From: Osmia lignaria lignaria
Taxonomy: Eukaryota; Arthropoda; Insecta; Hymenoptera; Megachilidae
Length of the DNA stretch: 64,000 nt
Assembly: GCF_051020975.1 (NCBI RefSeq)
Contig: NW_027478161.1
Location: 25,580,001 to 25,644,000 of the forward strand
Direction: 5' to 3'
Part shown: positions 10,303 to 24,300 of the stretch, piece after piece
Numbering within the stretch: the first letter of the stretch is position 1
How the letters are laid out: the number at the start of each line of letters is the position of its first letter
Translations under genes and position numbers: made by a program
Notes under the pieces: generated by a model
The model's database searches: none
Told to the model about the DNA's origin: nothing
What the model saw: the letters and a program-made list of their open reading frames with translations, nothing else

Positions 10303-13300
10303 GTTCCGAAGCCGCACCAACATAATAGAGATACAGAAACACCGTGGCCCCTTTCTTTGGGATAACTCTGCACTCTTGCGAGCTGCAAATGCCACTTCCA
10401 GCTTAGCTGTGCAGAAGAAGAACAACAAGAAGAAGAAATATCTCGAAATATGTCCGTCAGGCCACTTCTCTTGAGATAAATCTGCAAATATCTCGGAAAC
10501 GAAGCGAGCTATGGCAAAATGTTAAGAGACCTTTTTTGTAGAGAATTAAGTTTCCTACTTTTTATGTTCGATGATATTTTTTGATCAGATGCGTTGTTCT
10601 CGAGATATATCAAGATATTTAAAAGTTCCGAAGCTGCACCAACATAATAGAGGTACAGAAACACCGTGGCCTCTTTCTTTGAGATAACTCTGCACTATTG
10701 CGAGCTGCAAATGCCACTTCGAGCTTAGCTGTGCAGAAGAAGAACAACAAGAAGAAGAAATATCTCGAAATATGTCCGTCAGGCCCCTTCCCTTGAGATA
10801 AATCTGCAAATATCTCGGAAACGAAGAGAGCTATGGCAAAATGTTAAGAGACCTTTTTTGTAGAGAATTAAGTTTCCTACTTTTCATGTTCTATGATATT
10901 TTTTGATCAGATGCGTAGTTCTCGAGATATATCAAGATATTTAAAAGTGCCGAAGCAGCACCAACATAATAGAGATACAGAAACACCGTGGCCCCTTTCT
11001 TTGAGATAACTCTGCACTATTGCGAGCTGTAAATGCCACTTCCAGCTTAGCTGTGCAGAAGAAGAACAACAAGAAGAAGAAATATCTCGAAATATGTCCG
11101 TCAGGCCCCTTCCCTTGAGATAAATATGCAAATATCTCGGAAACGAAACGAGCTATGGCAAAATGTTAAGAGACTTTATTTGTAGAGAATTAAGTTTCCT
11201 ACTTTTTATGTTCTACGATATTTTTTGATCAGATGCGTAGTTCTCGAGATATATCAAGATATTTAAAAGTTCCGAAGCCGCACCAACGTAATAGAGATAC
11301 AGAAACACCGTGGCCCCTTTCTTTGAGATAACTCTGCACGATTGCGAGCTGGAAATGGCACTTCCAGTTTAGCTGTGCAGAAAAAGAACAACAAGAAGAA
11401 GAAATATCTCGAAATATGTCCATCAGGACCCTTCCCTTGAGATAAATCTGCAAATATCTCGGAAACGAAGCGAGCTATGGCAAAATGTTAAGAGACTTTA
11501 TTTGTAGAGAATTAAGTTTCCTACTTTTTATGTTGTACGATATTTTTTGATCAGATGCGTAGTTCTCGAGATATATCAAGATATTTAAAAGTTCCGAAGC
11601 CGCACCAACGTAATAGAGATACAGAAACACCGTGGCCCCTTTCTTTGAGATAACTCTGCACGATTGCGAGCTGGAAATGGCACTTCCAGTTTAGCTGTGC
11701 AGAAGAAGAACAACAAGAAGAAGAAATATCTCGAAATATGTCCGTCAGGCCCCTTCCCTTGAGACAAATCTGCAAATATCTCGGAAACGAAGAGAGCTAT
11801 GGCAAAATGTTAAGAGACCTTTTTTGTAGAGAATTAAGTTTCCTACTTTTTATGTTCGATGATATTTTTTGATCAGATGCGTAGTTCTCGAGATATATCA
11901 AGATATTTAAAAGTTCCGAAGCTGCACCAACATAATAGAGGTACAGAAACACCGTGGCCTCTTTCTTTGAGATAACTCTGCACTATTGCGAGCTGCAAAT
12001 GCCACTTCGAGCTTAGCTGTGCAGAAGAAGAACAACAAGAAGAAGAAATATCTCGAAATATGTCCGTCAGGCCCCTTCCCTTGAGATAAATCTGCAAATA
12101 TCTCGGAAACGAAGAGAGCTATGGCAAAATGTTAAGAGACCTTTTTTGTAGAGAATTAAGTTTCCTACTTTTCATGTTCTATGATATTTTTTGATCAGAT
12201 GCGTAGTTCTCGAGATATATCAAGATATTTAAAAGTTCCGAAGCAGCACCAACATAATAGAGATACAGAAACACCGTGGCCCCTTTCTTTGAGATAACTC
12301 TGCACTATTGCGAGCTGTAAATGCCACTTCCAGCTTAGCTGTGCAGAAGAAGAACAACAAGAAGAAGAAATATCTCGAAATATGTCCGTCAGGCCCCTTC
12401 CCTTGAGATAAATATGCAAATATCTCGGAAACGAAGCGAGCTATGGCAAAATGTTAAGAGACCTTTTTTGTAGAGAATTAAGTTTCCTACTTTTTATGTT
12501 CTATGATATTTTTTGATCAGATGCGTAGTTCTCGAGATATATCAAGATATTTAAAAGTTCCGAAGCCGCACCAACATAATAGTGATACAGAAACACCGTG
12601 GCCCCTTTCTTTGAGATAACTCTGCACTATTGCGAGCTGCAAATGCCACTTCCAGCTTAGCTGTGCAGAGGAAGAACAACAAGAAGAAGAAATATCTCGA
12701 AATATGTCCGTCAGGCCAGTTCCTTTGAGCTGAATCTGCAAATATCTCGGAAACGAAACGAGCTATGGCAAAATGTTAAGAGACGTTTTTTGTAGAGAAT
12801 TATGTTTCCTACAATTTATGTTCTATGATATTTTTTGATCAGAAGCGTAGTTTTCGAGATATATCGAGATATTTAAAAGTTCCGAAGACGCACCAACATA
12901 ATAGAGATACAGAAACACCGTGGCCCCTTTCTTTGAGATAACTCTGCACTAGTGCGAGCCGCAAATGCCACTTCCAGCTTAGCTGTGCAGAAGAAGAACA
13001 ACAAGAAGAAGAAATATCTCGAAATATGTCCGTCAGGCCCCTTCCCTTGAGATAAATATGCAAATATCTCGGAAACGAAGCGAGCTATGGCAAAATGTTA
13101 AGAGACCTTTTTTGTAGAGAATTATGTTTCCTACAATTTATGTTCTATGATATTTTTTGATCAGAAGCGTAGTTTTCGAGATATATCGAGATATGTAAAA
13201 GTTCCGAAGCCGCACCAACATAATAGAGATACAGAAACACCGTGGCCCCTTTCTTTGGGATAACTCTGCACTCTTGCGAGCTGCAAATGCCACTTCCAGC

Positions 13301-14810
13301 TTAGCTGTGCAGAAGAAGAACAACAAGAAGAAGAAATATCTCGAAATATGTCCGTCAGGCCACATCCCTTGAGATAAATCTGCAAATATCTCGGAAACGA
13401 AGCGAGCTATGGCAAAATGTTAAGAGACCTTTTTTGTAGAGAATTAAGTTTCCTACTTTTTATGTTCGATGATATTTTTTGATCAGATGCGTTGTTCTCG
13501 AGATATATCAAGATATTTAAAAGTTCCGAAGCTGCACCAACATAATAGAGGTACAGAAACACCGTGGCCTCTTTCTTTGAGATAACTCTGCACTATTGCG
13601 AGCTGCAAATGCCACTTCGAGCTTAGCTGTGCAGAAGAAGAACAACAAGAAGAAGAAATATCTCGAAATATGTCCGTCAGGCCCCTTCCCTTGAGATAAA
13701 TCTGCAAATATCTCGGAAACGAAGAGAGCTATGGCAAAATGTTAAGAGACCTTTTTTGTAGAGAATTAAGTTTCCTACTTTTCATGTTCTATGATATTTT
13801 TTGATCAGATGCGTAGTTCTCGAGATATATCAAGATATTTAAAAGTTCCGAAGCCGCACCAACGTAATAGAGATACAGAAACACCGTGGCCCCTTTCTTT
13901 GAGATAACTCTGCACGATTGCGAGCTGGAAATGCCACTTCCAGTTTACCTGTGCAGAAAAAGAACAACAAGAAGAAGAAATATCTCGAAATATGTCCATC
14001 AGGACCCTTCCCTTGAGATAAATCTGCAAATATCTCGGAAACGAAATGAGCTATGGCAAAATGTTAAGAGACCTTTTTTGTAGAGAATTATGTTTCCTAC
14101 AATTTATGTTCTATGATATTTTTTGATCAGAAGCGTAGTTTTCGAGATATATCGAGATATGTAAAAGTTCCGAAGCCGCACCAACATAATAGAGATACAG
14201 AAACACCGTGGCCCCTTTCTTTGGGATAACTCTGCACTCTTGCGAGCTGCAAATGCCACTTCCAGCTTAGCTGTGCAGAAGAAGAACAACAAGAAGAAGA
14301 AATATCTCGAAATATGTCCGTCAGGCCACTTCCCTTGAAATAAATCTGCAAATATCTCGGAAACGAAGCGAGCTATGGCAAAATGTTAAGAGACCTTTTT
14401 TGTAGAGAATTACGTTTCCTACTTTTTATCTTCGATGATATTTTTTGATCAGATGCGTAGTTCTCGAGATATATCAAGATATTTAAAAGTTCCGAAGCTG
14501 CACCAACATAATAGAGGTACAGAAACACCGTGGCCTCTTTCTTTGAGATAACTCTGCACTATTGCGAGCTGCAAATGCCACTTCGAGCTTAGCTGTGCAG
14601 AAGAAGAACAACAAGAAGAAGAAATATCTCGAAATATGTCCGTCAGGCCCCTTCCCTTGAGATAAATCTGCAAATATCTCGGAAACGAAGAGAGCTATGG
14701 CAAAATGTTAAGAGACCTTTTTTGTAGAGAATTAAGTTTCCTACTTTTCATGTTCTCTGATATTTTTTGATCAGATGCGTAGTTCTCGAGATATATCAAG
14801 ATATTTAAAA
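10303..14810. repeat. Array domain 4: mosaic of 1,288-, 2,898- and 3,864-bp registers
   Basis: A two-unit segment at about 10.2-10.9 kb recurs at 13.1-13.8 kb (offset 2,898, nine units) and in part at 14.1-14.75 kb (offset 3,864, twelve units). Markers are AGATATGTAAAAG, GGGATAACTCTG and GATGCGTTGTTC; the last is present in the first two copies only. A further pair at 10.5-11.2 kb recurs at 11.8-12.5 kb (offset 1,288). Units at 11,269 and 11,591 are near-identical neighbours. Several units carry GAAGAGAGC in place of GAAGCGAGC. Confidence 0.75.
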
Positions 14811-16742
14811 GTTCCGAAGCAGCACCAACATAATAGAGATACAGAAACACCGTGGCCCCTTTCTTTGAGATAACTCTGCACTAGTGCGAGCCGCAAATGC
14901 CGCTTCCAGCTTAGCTGTGCAGAAGAAGAACAACAAGAAGAAGAAATATCTCGAAATATGTCCGTCAGGCCCCTTCCCTCGAGATAAATCTGCAAATATC
15001 TCGGAAACGAAGCGAGCTATGGCAAAATGTTAAGAGACCTTTTTTGTAGAGAATTAAGTTTCCTACTTTTTATGTTCTATGATATTTTTTGATCGGATGC
15101 GTAGTTCTCGAGATATATCAAGATATTTAAAAGTTCCGAAGCCGCACCAACATAGTAGAGATACAGAAACACCGTGGCCCCTGTCTTTGAGATAACTCTG
15201 CACTATTGCGAACTGCAAATGCCACTTCCAGCTTAGCTGTGCAGAAGAAGAACAACAAAAAGAAGAAATATCTCGAAATATGTCCGTCAGGCCCCTTCCC
15301 TTGAGATAAATCTGCAAATATCTCGGAAACAAAGCGAGCTACGGCAAAATGTTAAGAGACCTTTTTTGTAGAGAATTAAGTTTCCTACTTTTTATGTTCT
15401 ATGATATTTTTTGATCAGATGCGTAGTTCTCGAGATATATTAAGATATTTAAAAGTTCCGAAGCCGCACCAACATAATAGAGATACAGAAACACCGTGGC
15501 CCCTTTCTTTGAGATAACTCTGCACTAGTGCGAGCCGCAAATGCCGCTTCCAGCTTAGCTGTGCAGAAGAAGAACAACAAGAAGAAGAAATATCTCGAAA
15601 TATATCCGTCAGGCCCCTTCCCTCGAGATAAATCTGCAAATATCTCGGAAACGAAGCGAGCTATGGCAAAATGTTAAGAGACCTTTTTTGTAGAGAATTA
15701 AGTTTCCTACTTTTTATGTTCTATGATATTTTTTGATCGGATGCGTAGTTCTCGAGATATATCAAGATATTTAAAAGTTCCGAAGCCGCACCAACATAGT
15801 AGAGATACAGAAACACCGTGGCCCCTTTCTTTGAGATAACTCTGCACTAGTGCGAGCCGCAAATGCCGCTTCCAGCTTAGCTGTGCAGAAGAAGAACAAC
15901 AAGAAGAAGAAGTATCTCGAAATATATCCGTCAGGCCCCTTCCCTCGAGATAAATCTGCAAATATCTCGGAAACGAAGCGAGCTATGGCAAAATGTTAAG
16001 AGACCTTTTTTGTAGAGAATTAAGTTTCCTACTTTTTATGTTCTATGATATTTTTTGATCGGATGCGTAGTTCTCGAGATATATCAAGATATTTAAAAGT
16101 TCCGAAGCCGCACCAACATAGTAGAGATACAGAAACACCGTGGCCCCTGTCTTTGAGATAACTCTGCACTATTGCGAACTGCAAATGCCACTTCCAGCTT
16201 AGCTGTGCAGAAGAAGAACAACAAAAAGAAGAAATATCTCGAAATATGTCCGTCAGGCCCCTTCCCTTGAGATAAATCTGCAAATATCTCGGAAACAAAG
16301 CGAGCTACGGCAAAATGTTAAGAGACCTTTTTTGTAGAAAATTAGGATTCCTACTTTTTATGTTCTATGATATTTTTTGATCAGATGCGTAGTTCTCGAG
16401 ATATATCAAGATATTTGAAAGTTCCGAAGCCGCACCAACATAATAGAGATACAGAAACACCGTGGCCCCTTTCTTTGAGATAACTCTGCACTATTGCGAG
16501 CTGCAAATGCCACTTCCAGCTTAGCTGTGCAGAAGAAGAACAACAAAAAGAAGAAATATCTCGAAATATGTCCGTCAGGCCCCTTCCCTTGAGATAAATC
16601 TGCAAATATCTCGGAAACGAAGCGAGCTATGGCAAAATGTTAAGAGACCTCTTTTGTAGAGAATTAAGTTTCCTACTTTTTATGTTCTATGATATTTTTC
16701 GATCAGATGCGTAGTTCTCGAGATATATCAAGATATTTAAAA
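14811..16742. repeat. Array domain 5: single-unit and 966-bp copies, source-type CTCGAGATA units
   Basis: A segment at about 14.96-15.37 kb matches 15.93-16.34 kb (offset 966), sharing the CATAGTAGAG and CCTGTCTTTGAG alleles. The units at 15,455 and 15,777 are near-identical neighbours with ATATCCGTC. Three consecutive CTCGAGATAAATC alleles occur here (near 14,977, 15,619 and 15,941). These are the allele needed to explain the 129-bp deletion seen downstream. Confidence 0.75.
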
Positions 16743-16912
16743 GTCCCGAAGCCGCACCAACATAATAGAGATACAGAAACACCGTGGCCCCTTTCTTTGA
16801 GATAACTCTGCACTATTGCGAGCTGCAAATGCCACTTCCAGCTTAGCTGTGCAGAAGAAGAATATTTTTTGATCGGATGCGTAGTTCTCGAGATATATCA
16901 AGATATTTAAAA
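16743..16912. repeat. Truncated 170-bp unit (152-bp internal deletion)
   Basis: The unit runs normally to the GAA tract, then jumps at about 16,861-16,863 from unit position 120 to 272, giving AGAAGAATATTTTTTGATCG. The 152 bp that include the inverted repeat and the first T-run are missing. Only about 1 bp of microhomology is present at the join. No second copy exists in the window, so the event is private and probably recent. Confidence 0.9.
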
Positions 16913-18522
16913 GTTCCGAAGCCGCACCAACATAGTAGAGATACAGAAACACCGTGGCCCCTGTCTTTGAGATAACTCTGCACTATTGCGCGCTGCAAAT
17001 GCCACTTCCAGCTTAGCTGTGCAGAAGAAGAACAACAAAAAGAAGAAATATCTCGAAATATGTCCGTCAGGCCCCTTCCCTTGAGATAAATCTGCAAATA
17101 TCTCGGAAACAAAGCGAGCTACGGCAAAATGTTAAGAGACCTTTTTTGTAGAGAATTAAATTTCCTACTTTTTATGTTCTATGATATTTTTTGATCGGAT
17201 GCGTAGTTCTCGAGATATATCAAGATATTTAAAAGTTCCGAAGCCGCACCAACATAATAGAGATACAGAAACACCGTGGCCCCTTTCTTTGAGATAACTC
17301 TGCACTATTGCGAGCTGCAAATGCCACTTCCAGCTTAGCTGTGCAGAAGAAGAACAACAAGAAGAAGAAATATCTGGAAATATGTCCGTCAGGCCCCTTC
17401 CCTTGAGATAAATCTGCAAATATCTCGGAAACGAAGCGAGCTACGGCAAAATGTTAAGAGACCTTTTTTGTAGAAAATTAGGATTCCTACTTTTTATGTT
17501 CTATGATATTTTTTTAACAGATGCGTAGTTCTCGAGATATATCAAGATATTTAAAAGTTCCGAAGCCGCACCAACATAATAGAGATACAGTAACACCGTG
17601 GCCCCTTTCTTTGAGATAACTCTGCACTATTGCGCGCTGCAAATGCCACTTCCAGCTTAGCTGTGCAGAAGAAGAACAACAAGAAGAAGAAATATCTCGA
17701 AGTATGTCCGTCAGGCCCCTTCCCTTGAGATAAATCTGCAAATATCTCGGAAACGAAGCGAGCTATGGCAAAATGTTAAGAGACCTTTTTTGTAGAGAAT
17801 TAAGTTTCCTACTTTTTATGTTCTATGATAAGTTTTGATCAGATGCGTAGTTCTCGAGATATATCAAGATATTTAAAAGTTCCGAAGCCGCACCAACATA
17901 ATAGAGATACAGAAACACCGTGGCCCCTTTCTTTGAGGTAACTCTGCACTATTGCGAGCTGCAAATGCCACTTCCAGCTTAGCTGTGCAGAAGAAGAACA
18001 ACAAGAAGAAGAAATATCTCGAAATATGTCCGTCAGGCCCCTTCCCTTGAGATAAATCTGCAAATATCTCGGAAACCAAGCGAGCTATCGCAAAATGTTA
18101 AGAGACCTTATTTGTAGAGAATTAAGTTTCCTACTTTTTATGTTCTACGATATTTTTTGATCAGACGCGTAGTTCTCGAGATATATCAAGATATTTAAAA
18201 GTTCCGAAGCCGCACCAACATAATAGAGATACAGAAACACCGTGGCCCCGTTCTTTGAGATAACTCTGCACTATTGCGAGCTGCAAATGCCACTTCCAGC
18301 TTAGCTGTGCAGAAGAAGAACAACAAGAAGAAGAAATATCTCGAAATATGTCCGTCAGGCCCCTTCCCTTGAGATAAATCTGCAAATATCTCGGAAACGA
18401 AGCGAGCTATGGCAAAAAGTTAAGAGACCTTTTTTGTACAGAATTATGTTTCCTACAATTTATGTTCTATGATATTTTTTGATCAGAAGCGTAGTTTTCG
18501 AGATATATCGAGATACTTAAAA

Positions 18523-18973
18523 GTTCCGAAGCCGCACCAACATAATAGAGATACAGAAACACCGTGGCCCCTTTCTTTGAGATAACTGTGCACTAGTGCG
18601 AGCCGCAAATGCCACTTCCAGCTTAGCTGTGCAGAAGAAGAACAACAAGAAGAAGAAATATCTCGAAATATGTCCGTCAGGCCCCTTCCCTTGAGATAAA
18701 TCTGCAAATATCTCGGAAACGAAGCGAGCTATGGCAAAATGTTAAGAGACCGTTTTTGTACAGAATTATGTTTCCTACTTTTTATGTTCTATAATATTTT
18801 TTGATCAGATGCGTAGTTCTCGAGATAAATCTGCAAATATCTCGGAAACGAAGCGAGCTACGGCAAAATGTTAAGAGACCTTTTTTGTAGAGAATTAAGT
18901 TTCCTACTTTTTATGTTCTATGATATTTTTTGATCAGATGCGTAGTTCTCGAGATATATCAAGATATTTAAAA
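18523..18973. repeat. Fused double unit with 129-bp remnant, copy 1
   Basis: The span between unit starts here is 451 bp, i.e. 322 + 129. At CTCGAGATA (18,819-18,827) the sequence passes from unit position 297 directly to the position-168 copy of the same nine bases in the next unit, removing 193 bp. The left flank carries AACTGTGCACTAG and CTATAATATTTTTT, shared with the other three copies. The right flank continues with GTAGAGAATTAAG, unlike the other three. Confidence 0.92.
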
Positions 18974-20905
18974 GTTCCGAAGCCGCACCAACATAATAGA
19001 GATACAGAAACACCGTGGCCCCTTTCTTTGAGGTAACTCTGCACTATTGCGAGCTGCAAATGCCACTTCCAGCTTAGCTGTGCAGAAGAAGAACAACAAG
19101 AAGAAGAAATATCTCGAAATATGTCCGTCAGGCCCCTTCCCTTGAGATAAATCTGCAAATATCTCGGAAACCAAGCGAGCTATCGCAAAATGTTAAGAGA
19201 CCTTATTTGTAGAGAATTAAGTTTCCTACTTTTTATGTTCTACGATATTTTTTGATCAGATGCGTAGTTCTCGAGATATATCAAGATATTTAAAAGTTCC
19301 GAAGCCGCACCAACATAATAGAGATACAGAAACACCGTGGCCCCGTTCTTTGAGATAACTCTGCACTATTGCGAGCTGCAAATGCCACTTCCAGCTTAGC
19401 TGTGCAGAAGAAGAACAACAAGAAGAAGAAATATCTCGAAATATGTCCGTCAGGCCCCTTCCCTTGAGATATATCTGCAAATATCTCGGAAACGAAGAGA
19501 GCTACGGCAAAATGTTAAGAGACCTTTTTTGTAGAGAATTAAGTTTCCTACTTTTCATGTTCTATGATATTTTTTGGTCAGATGCGTAGTTCTCGAGACA
19601 TATCAAGATATTTAAAAGTTCCGAAGCCGCACCAACATAATAGAGATACAGATACACCGTGGCCCCTTTCTTTGAGATAACTCTGCACTATTGCGAGCTG
19701 TAAATGCCACTTCCAGCTTAGCTGTGCAGAAGAAGAACAACAAGAAGAAGAAATATCTCGAAATATGTCCGTCAGGCCCCTTCCCTTGAGATAAATCTGC
19801 AAATATCTCGGAAACGAAGCGAGCTATGGCAAAATGTTAAGAGACCTTTTTTGTACAGAATTATGTTTCCTACTTTTTATGTTCTATGATAAGTTTTGAT
19901 CAGATGCGTAGTTCTCGAGATATATCAAGATATTTAAAAGTTCCGAAGCCGCACCAACATAATAGAGATACAGAAACACCGTGGCCCCTTTCTTTGAGGT
20001 AACTCTGCACTATTGCGAGCTGCAAATGCCACTTCCAGCTTAGCTGTGCAGAAGAAGAACAACAAGAAGAAGAAATATCTCGAAATATGTCCGTCAGGCC
20101 CCTTCCCTTGAGATAAATCTGCAAATATCTCGGAAACCAAGCGAGCTATCGCAAAATGTTAAGAGACCTTATTTGTAGAGAATTAAGTTTCCTACTTTTT
20201 ATGTTCTACGATATTTTTTGATCAGACGCGTAGTTCTCGAGATATATCAAGATATTTAAAAGTTCCGAAGCCGCACCAACATAATAGAGATACAGAAACA
20301 CCGTGGCCCCGTTCTTTGAGATAACTCTGCACTATTGCGAGCTGCAAATGCCACTTCCAGCTTAGCTGTGCAGAAGAAGAACAACAAGAAGAAGAAATAT
20401 CTCGAAATATGTCCGTCAGGCCCCTTCCCTTGAGATATATCTGCAAATATCTCGGAAACGAAGAGAGCTACGGCAAAATGTTAAGAGACCTTTTTTGTAG
20501 AGAATTAAGTTTCCTACTTTTCATGTTCTATGATATTTTTTGGTCAGATGCGTAGTTCTCGAGACATATCAAGATATTTAAAAGTTCCGAAGCCGCACCA
20601 ACATAATAGAGATACAGATACACCGTGGCCCCTTTCTTTGAGATAACTCTGCACTATTGCGAGCTGTAAATGCCACTTCCAGCTTAGCTGTGCAGAAGAA
20701 GAACAACAAGAAGAAGAAATATCTCGAAATATGTCCGTCAGGCCCCTTCCCTTGAGATAAATCTGCAAATATCTCGGAAACGAAGCGAGCTATGGCAAAA
20801 TGTTAAGAGACCTTTTTTGTACAGAATTATGTTTCCTACAATTTATGTTCTATGATATTTTTTGATCAGAAGCGTAGTTTTCGAGATATATCGAGATACT
20901 TAAAA

Positions 20906-21356
20906 GTTCCGAAGCCGCACCAACATAATAGAGATACAGAAACACCGTGGCCCCTTTCTTTGAGATAACTGTGCACTAGTGCGAGCCGCAAATGCCACTT
21001 CCAGCTTAGCTGTGCAGAAGAAGAACAACAAGAAGAAGAAATATCTCGAAATATGTCCGTCAGGCCCCTTCCCTTGAGATAAATCTGCAAATATCTCGGA
21101 AACGAAGCGAGCTATGGCAAAATGTTAAGAGACCGTTTTTGTACAGAATTATGTTTCCTACTTTTTATGTTCTATAATATTTTTTGATCAGATGCGTAGT
21201 TCTCGAGATAAATCTGCAAATATCTCGGAAACGAAGCGAGCTACGGCAAAATGTTAAGAGACCTTTTTTGTAGAAAATTAGGATTCCTACTTTTTATGTT
21301 CTATGATATTTTTTTAACAGATGCGTAGTTCTCGAGATATATCAAGATATTTAAAA
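20906..21356. repeat. Fused double unit with 129-bp remnant, copy 2
   Basis: The same 193-bp deletion joins at CTCGAGATA (21,202-21,210), preceded by CTATAATATTTTTT. The right flank goes into GTAGAAAATTAGGATTCC and TTTTTTTAACAG. Identical breakpoints and left flanks in all four copies point to one deletion that was later spread by segmental exchange. Confidence 0.92.
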
Positions 21357-24300
21357 GTTCCGAAGCCGCACCAACATAATAGAGATACAGAAACACCGTG
21401 GCCCCTTTCTTTGAGATAACTCTGCACTATTGCGCGCTGCAAATGCCACTTCCAGCTTAGCTGTGCAGAAGAAGAACAACAAGAAGAAGAAATATCTCGA
21501 AGTATGTCCGTCAGGCCCCTTCCCTTGAGATAAATCTGCAAATATCTCGGAAACGAAGCGAGCTATGGCAAAATGTTAAGAGACCTTTTTTGTAGAGAAT
21601 TAAGTTTCCTACTTTTTATGTTCTATGATATTTTTTGATCAGATGCGTAGTTCTCGAGATATATCAAGATATTTAAAAGTTCCGAAGCCGCACCAACATA
21701 ATAGAGATACAGAAACACCGTGGCCCCTTTCTTTGAGGTAACTCTGCACTATTGCGAGCTGCAAATGCCACTTCCAGCTTAGCTGTGCAGAAGAAGAACA
21801 ACAAGAAGAAGAAATATCTCGAAATATGTCCGTCAGGCCCCTTCCCTTGAGATAAATCTGCAAATATCTCGGAAACCAAGCGAGCTATCGCAAAATGTTA
21901 AGAGACCTTATTTGTAGAGAATTAAGTTTCCTACTTTTTATGTTCTACGATATTTTTTGATCAGATGCGTAGTTCTCGAGATATATCAAGATATTTAAAA
22001 GTTCCGAAGCCGCACCAACATAATAGAGATACAGAAACACCGTGGCCCCGTTCTTTGAGATAACTCTGCACTATTGCGAGCTGCAAATGCCACTTCCAGC
22101 TTAGCTGTGCAGAAGAAGAACAACAAGAAGAAGAAATATCTCGAAATATGTCCGTCAGGCCCCTTCCCTTGAGATATATCTGCAAATATCTCGGAAACGA
22201 AGAGAGCTACGGCAAAATGTTAAGAGACCTTTTTTGTAGAGAATTAAGTTTCCTACTTTTCATGTTCTATGATATTTTTTGGTCAGATGCGTAGTTCTCG
22301 AGACATATCAAGATATTTAAAAGTTCCGAAGCCGCACCAACATAATAGAGATACAGATACACCGTGGCCCCTTTCTTTGAGATAACTCTGCACTATTGCG
22401 AGCTGTAAATGCCACTTCCAGCTTAGCTGTGCAGAAGAAGAACAACAAGAAGAAGAAATATCTCGAAATATGTCCGTCAGGCCCCTTCCCTTGAGATAAA
22501 TCTGCAAATATCTCGGAAACGAAGCGAGCTATGGCAAAATGTTAAGAGACCTTTTTTGTACAGAATTATGTTTCCTACAATTTATGTTCTATGATATTTT
22601 TTGATCAGAAGCGTAGTTTTCGAGATATATCGAGATACTTAAAAGTTCCGAAGCCGCACCAACATAATAGAGATACAGAAACACCGTGGCCCCTTTCTTT
22701 GAGATAACTCTGCACTATTGCGAGCTGCAAATGCCACTTCCAGCTTAGCTGTGCTGAAGAAGAACAACAAAAAGAAGAAATATCTCGAAATATGTCCGTC
22801 AGGCCCCTTCCCTTGAGATAAATCTGCAAATATCTCGGAAACAAAGCGAGCTACGGCAAAATGTTAAGAGACCTTTTTTGTAGAAAATTAGGATTCCTAC
22901 TTTTTATGTTCCATGATATTTTTTGATCAGATGCGTAGTTCTCGAGATATATCAAGATATTTAAAAGTTCCGAAGCCGCACCAACATAATAGAGATACAG
23001 AAACACCGTGTCCCCTTTCTTTGAGATAACTCTACACTATTGCGCGCTGCAAATGCCACTTCCAGCTTAGCTGTGCAGAAGAAGAACAACAAGAAGAAGA
23101 AATATCTCGAAATATGTCCGTCAGGCCCCTTCCCTCGAGATAAATCTGCAAATATCTCGGAAACGAAGCGAGCTATGGCAAAATGTTAAGAGACCTTTTT
23201 TGTAGAGAATTAAATTTCCTACTTTTTATGTTCTATGATATTTTTTGATCGGATGCGTAGTTCTCGAGATATATCAAGATATTTAAAAGTTCCGAAGCCG
23301 CACCAACATAATAGAGATACAGAAACACCGTGGCCCCTTTCTTTGAGATAACTCTGCACTATTGCGAGCTGCAAATGCCACTTCCAGCTTAGCTGTGCAG
23401 AAGAAGAACAACAAGAAGAAGAAATATCTGGAAATATGTCCGTCAGGCCCCTTCCCTTGAGATAAATCTGCAAATATCTCGGAAACGAAGCGAGCTACGG
23501 CAAAATGTTAAGAGACCTTTTTTGTAGAAAATTAGGATTCCTACTTTTTATGTTCTATGATATTTTTTTAACAGATGCGTAGTTCTCGAGATATATCAAG
23601 ATATTTAAAAGTTCCGAAGCCGCACCAACATAATAGAGATACAGTAACACCGTGGCCCCTTTCTTTGAGATAACTCTGCACTATTGCGCGCTGCAAATGC
23701 CACTTCCAGCTTAGCTGTGCAGAAGAAGAACAACAAGAAGAAGAAATATCTCGAAATATGTCCGTCAGGCCCCTTCCCTTGAGATAAATCTGCAAATATC
23801 TCGGAAACCAAGCGAGCTATCGCAAAATGTTAAGAGACCTTATTTGTAGAGAATTAAGTTTCCTACTTTTTATGTTCTACGATATTTTTTGATCAGATGC
23901 GTAGTTCTCGAGATATATCAAGATATTTAAAAGTTCCGAAGCCGCACCAACATAATAGAGATACAGAAACACCGTGGCCCCGTTCTTTGAGATAACTCTG
24001 CACTATTGCGAGCTGCAAATGCCACTTCCAGCTTAGCTGTGCAGAAGAAGAACAACAAGAAGAAGAAATATCTCGAAATATGTCCGTCAGGCCCCTTCCC
24101 TTGAGATATATCTGCAAATATCTCGGAAACGAAGCGAGCTACGGCAAAATGTTAAGAGACCTTTTTTGTAGAAAATTAGGATTCCTACTTTTTATGTTCT
24201 ATGATATTTTTTTAACAGATGCGTAGTTCTCGAGATATATCAAGATATTTAAAAGTTCCGAAGCCGCACCAACATAATAGAGATACAGAAACACCGTGGC

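Noticed and set aside
16860..16870. Transposable-element boundary at the irregular join
   Set aside because: Sequence on both sides is ordinary monomer in the same orientation. There is no terminal repeat or target-site duplication, and an internal deletion explains the join fully.
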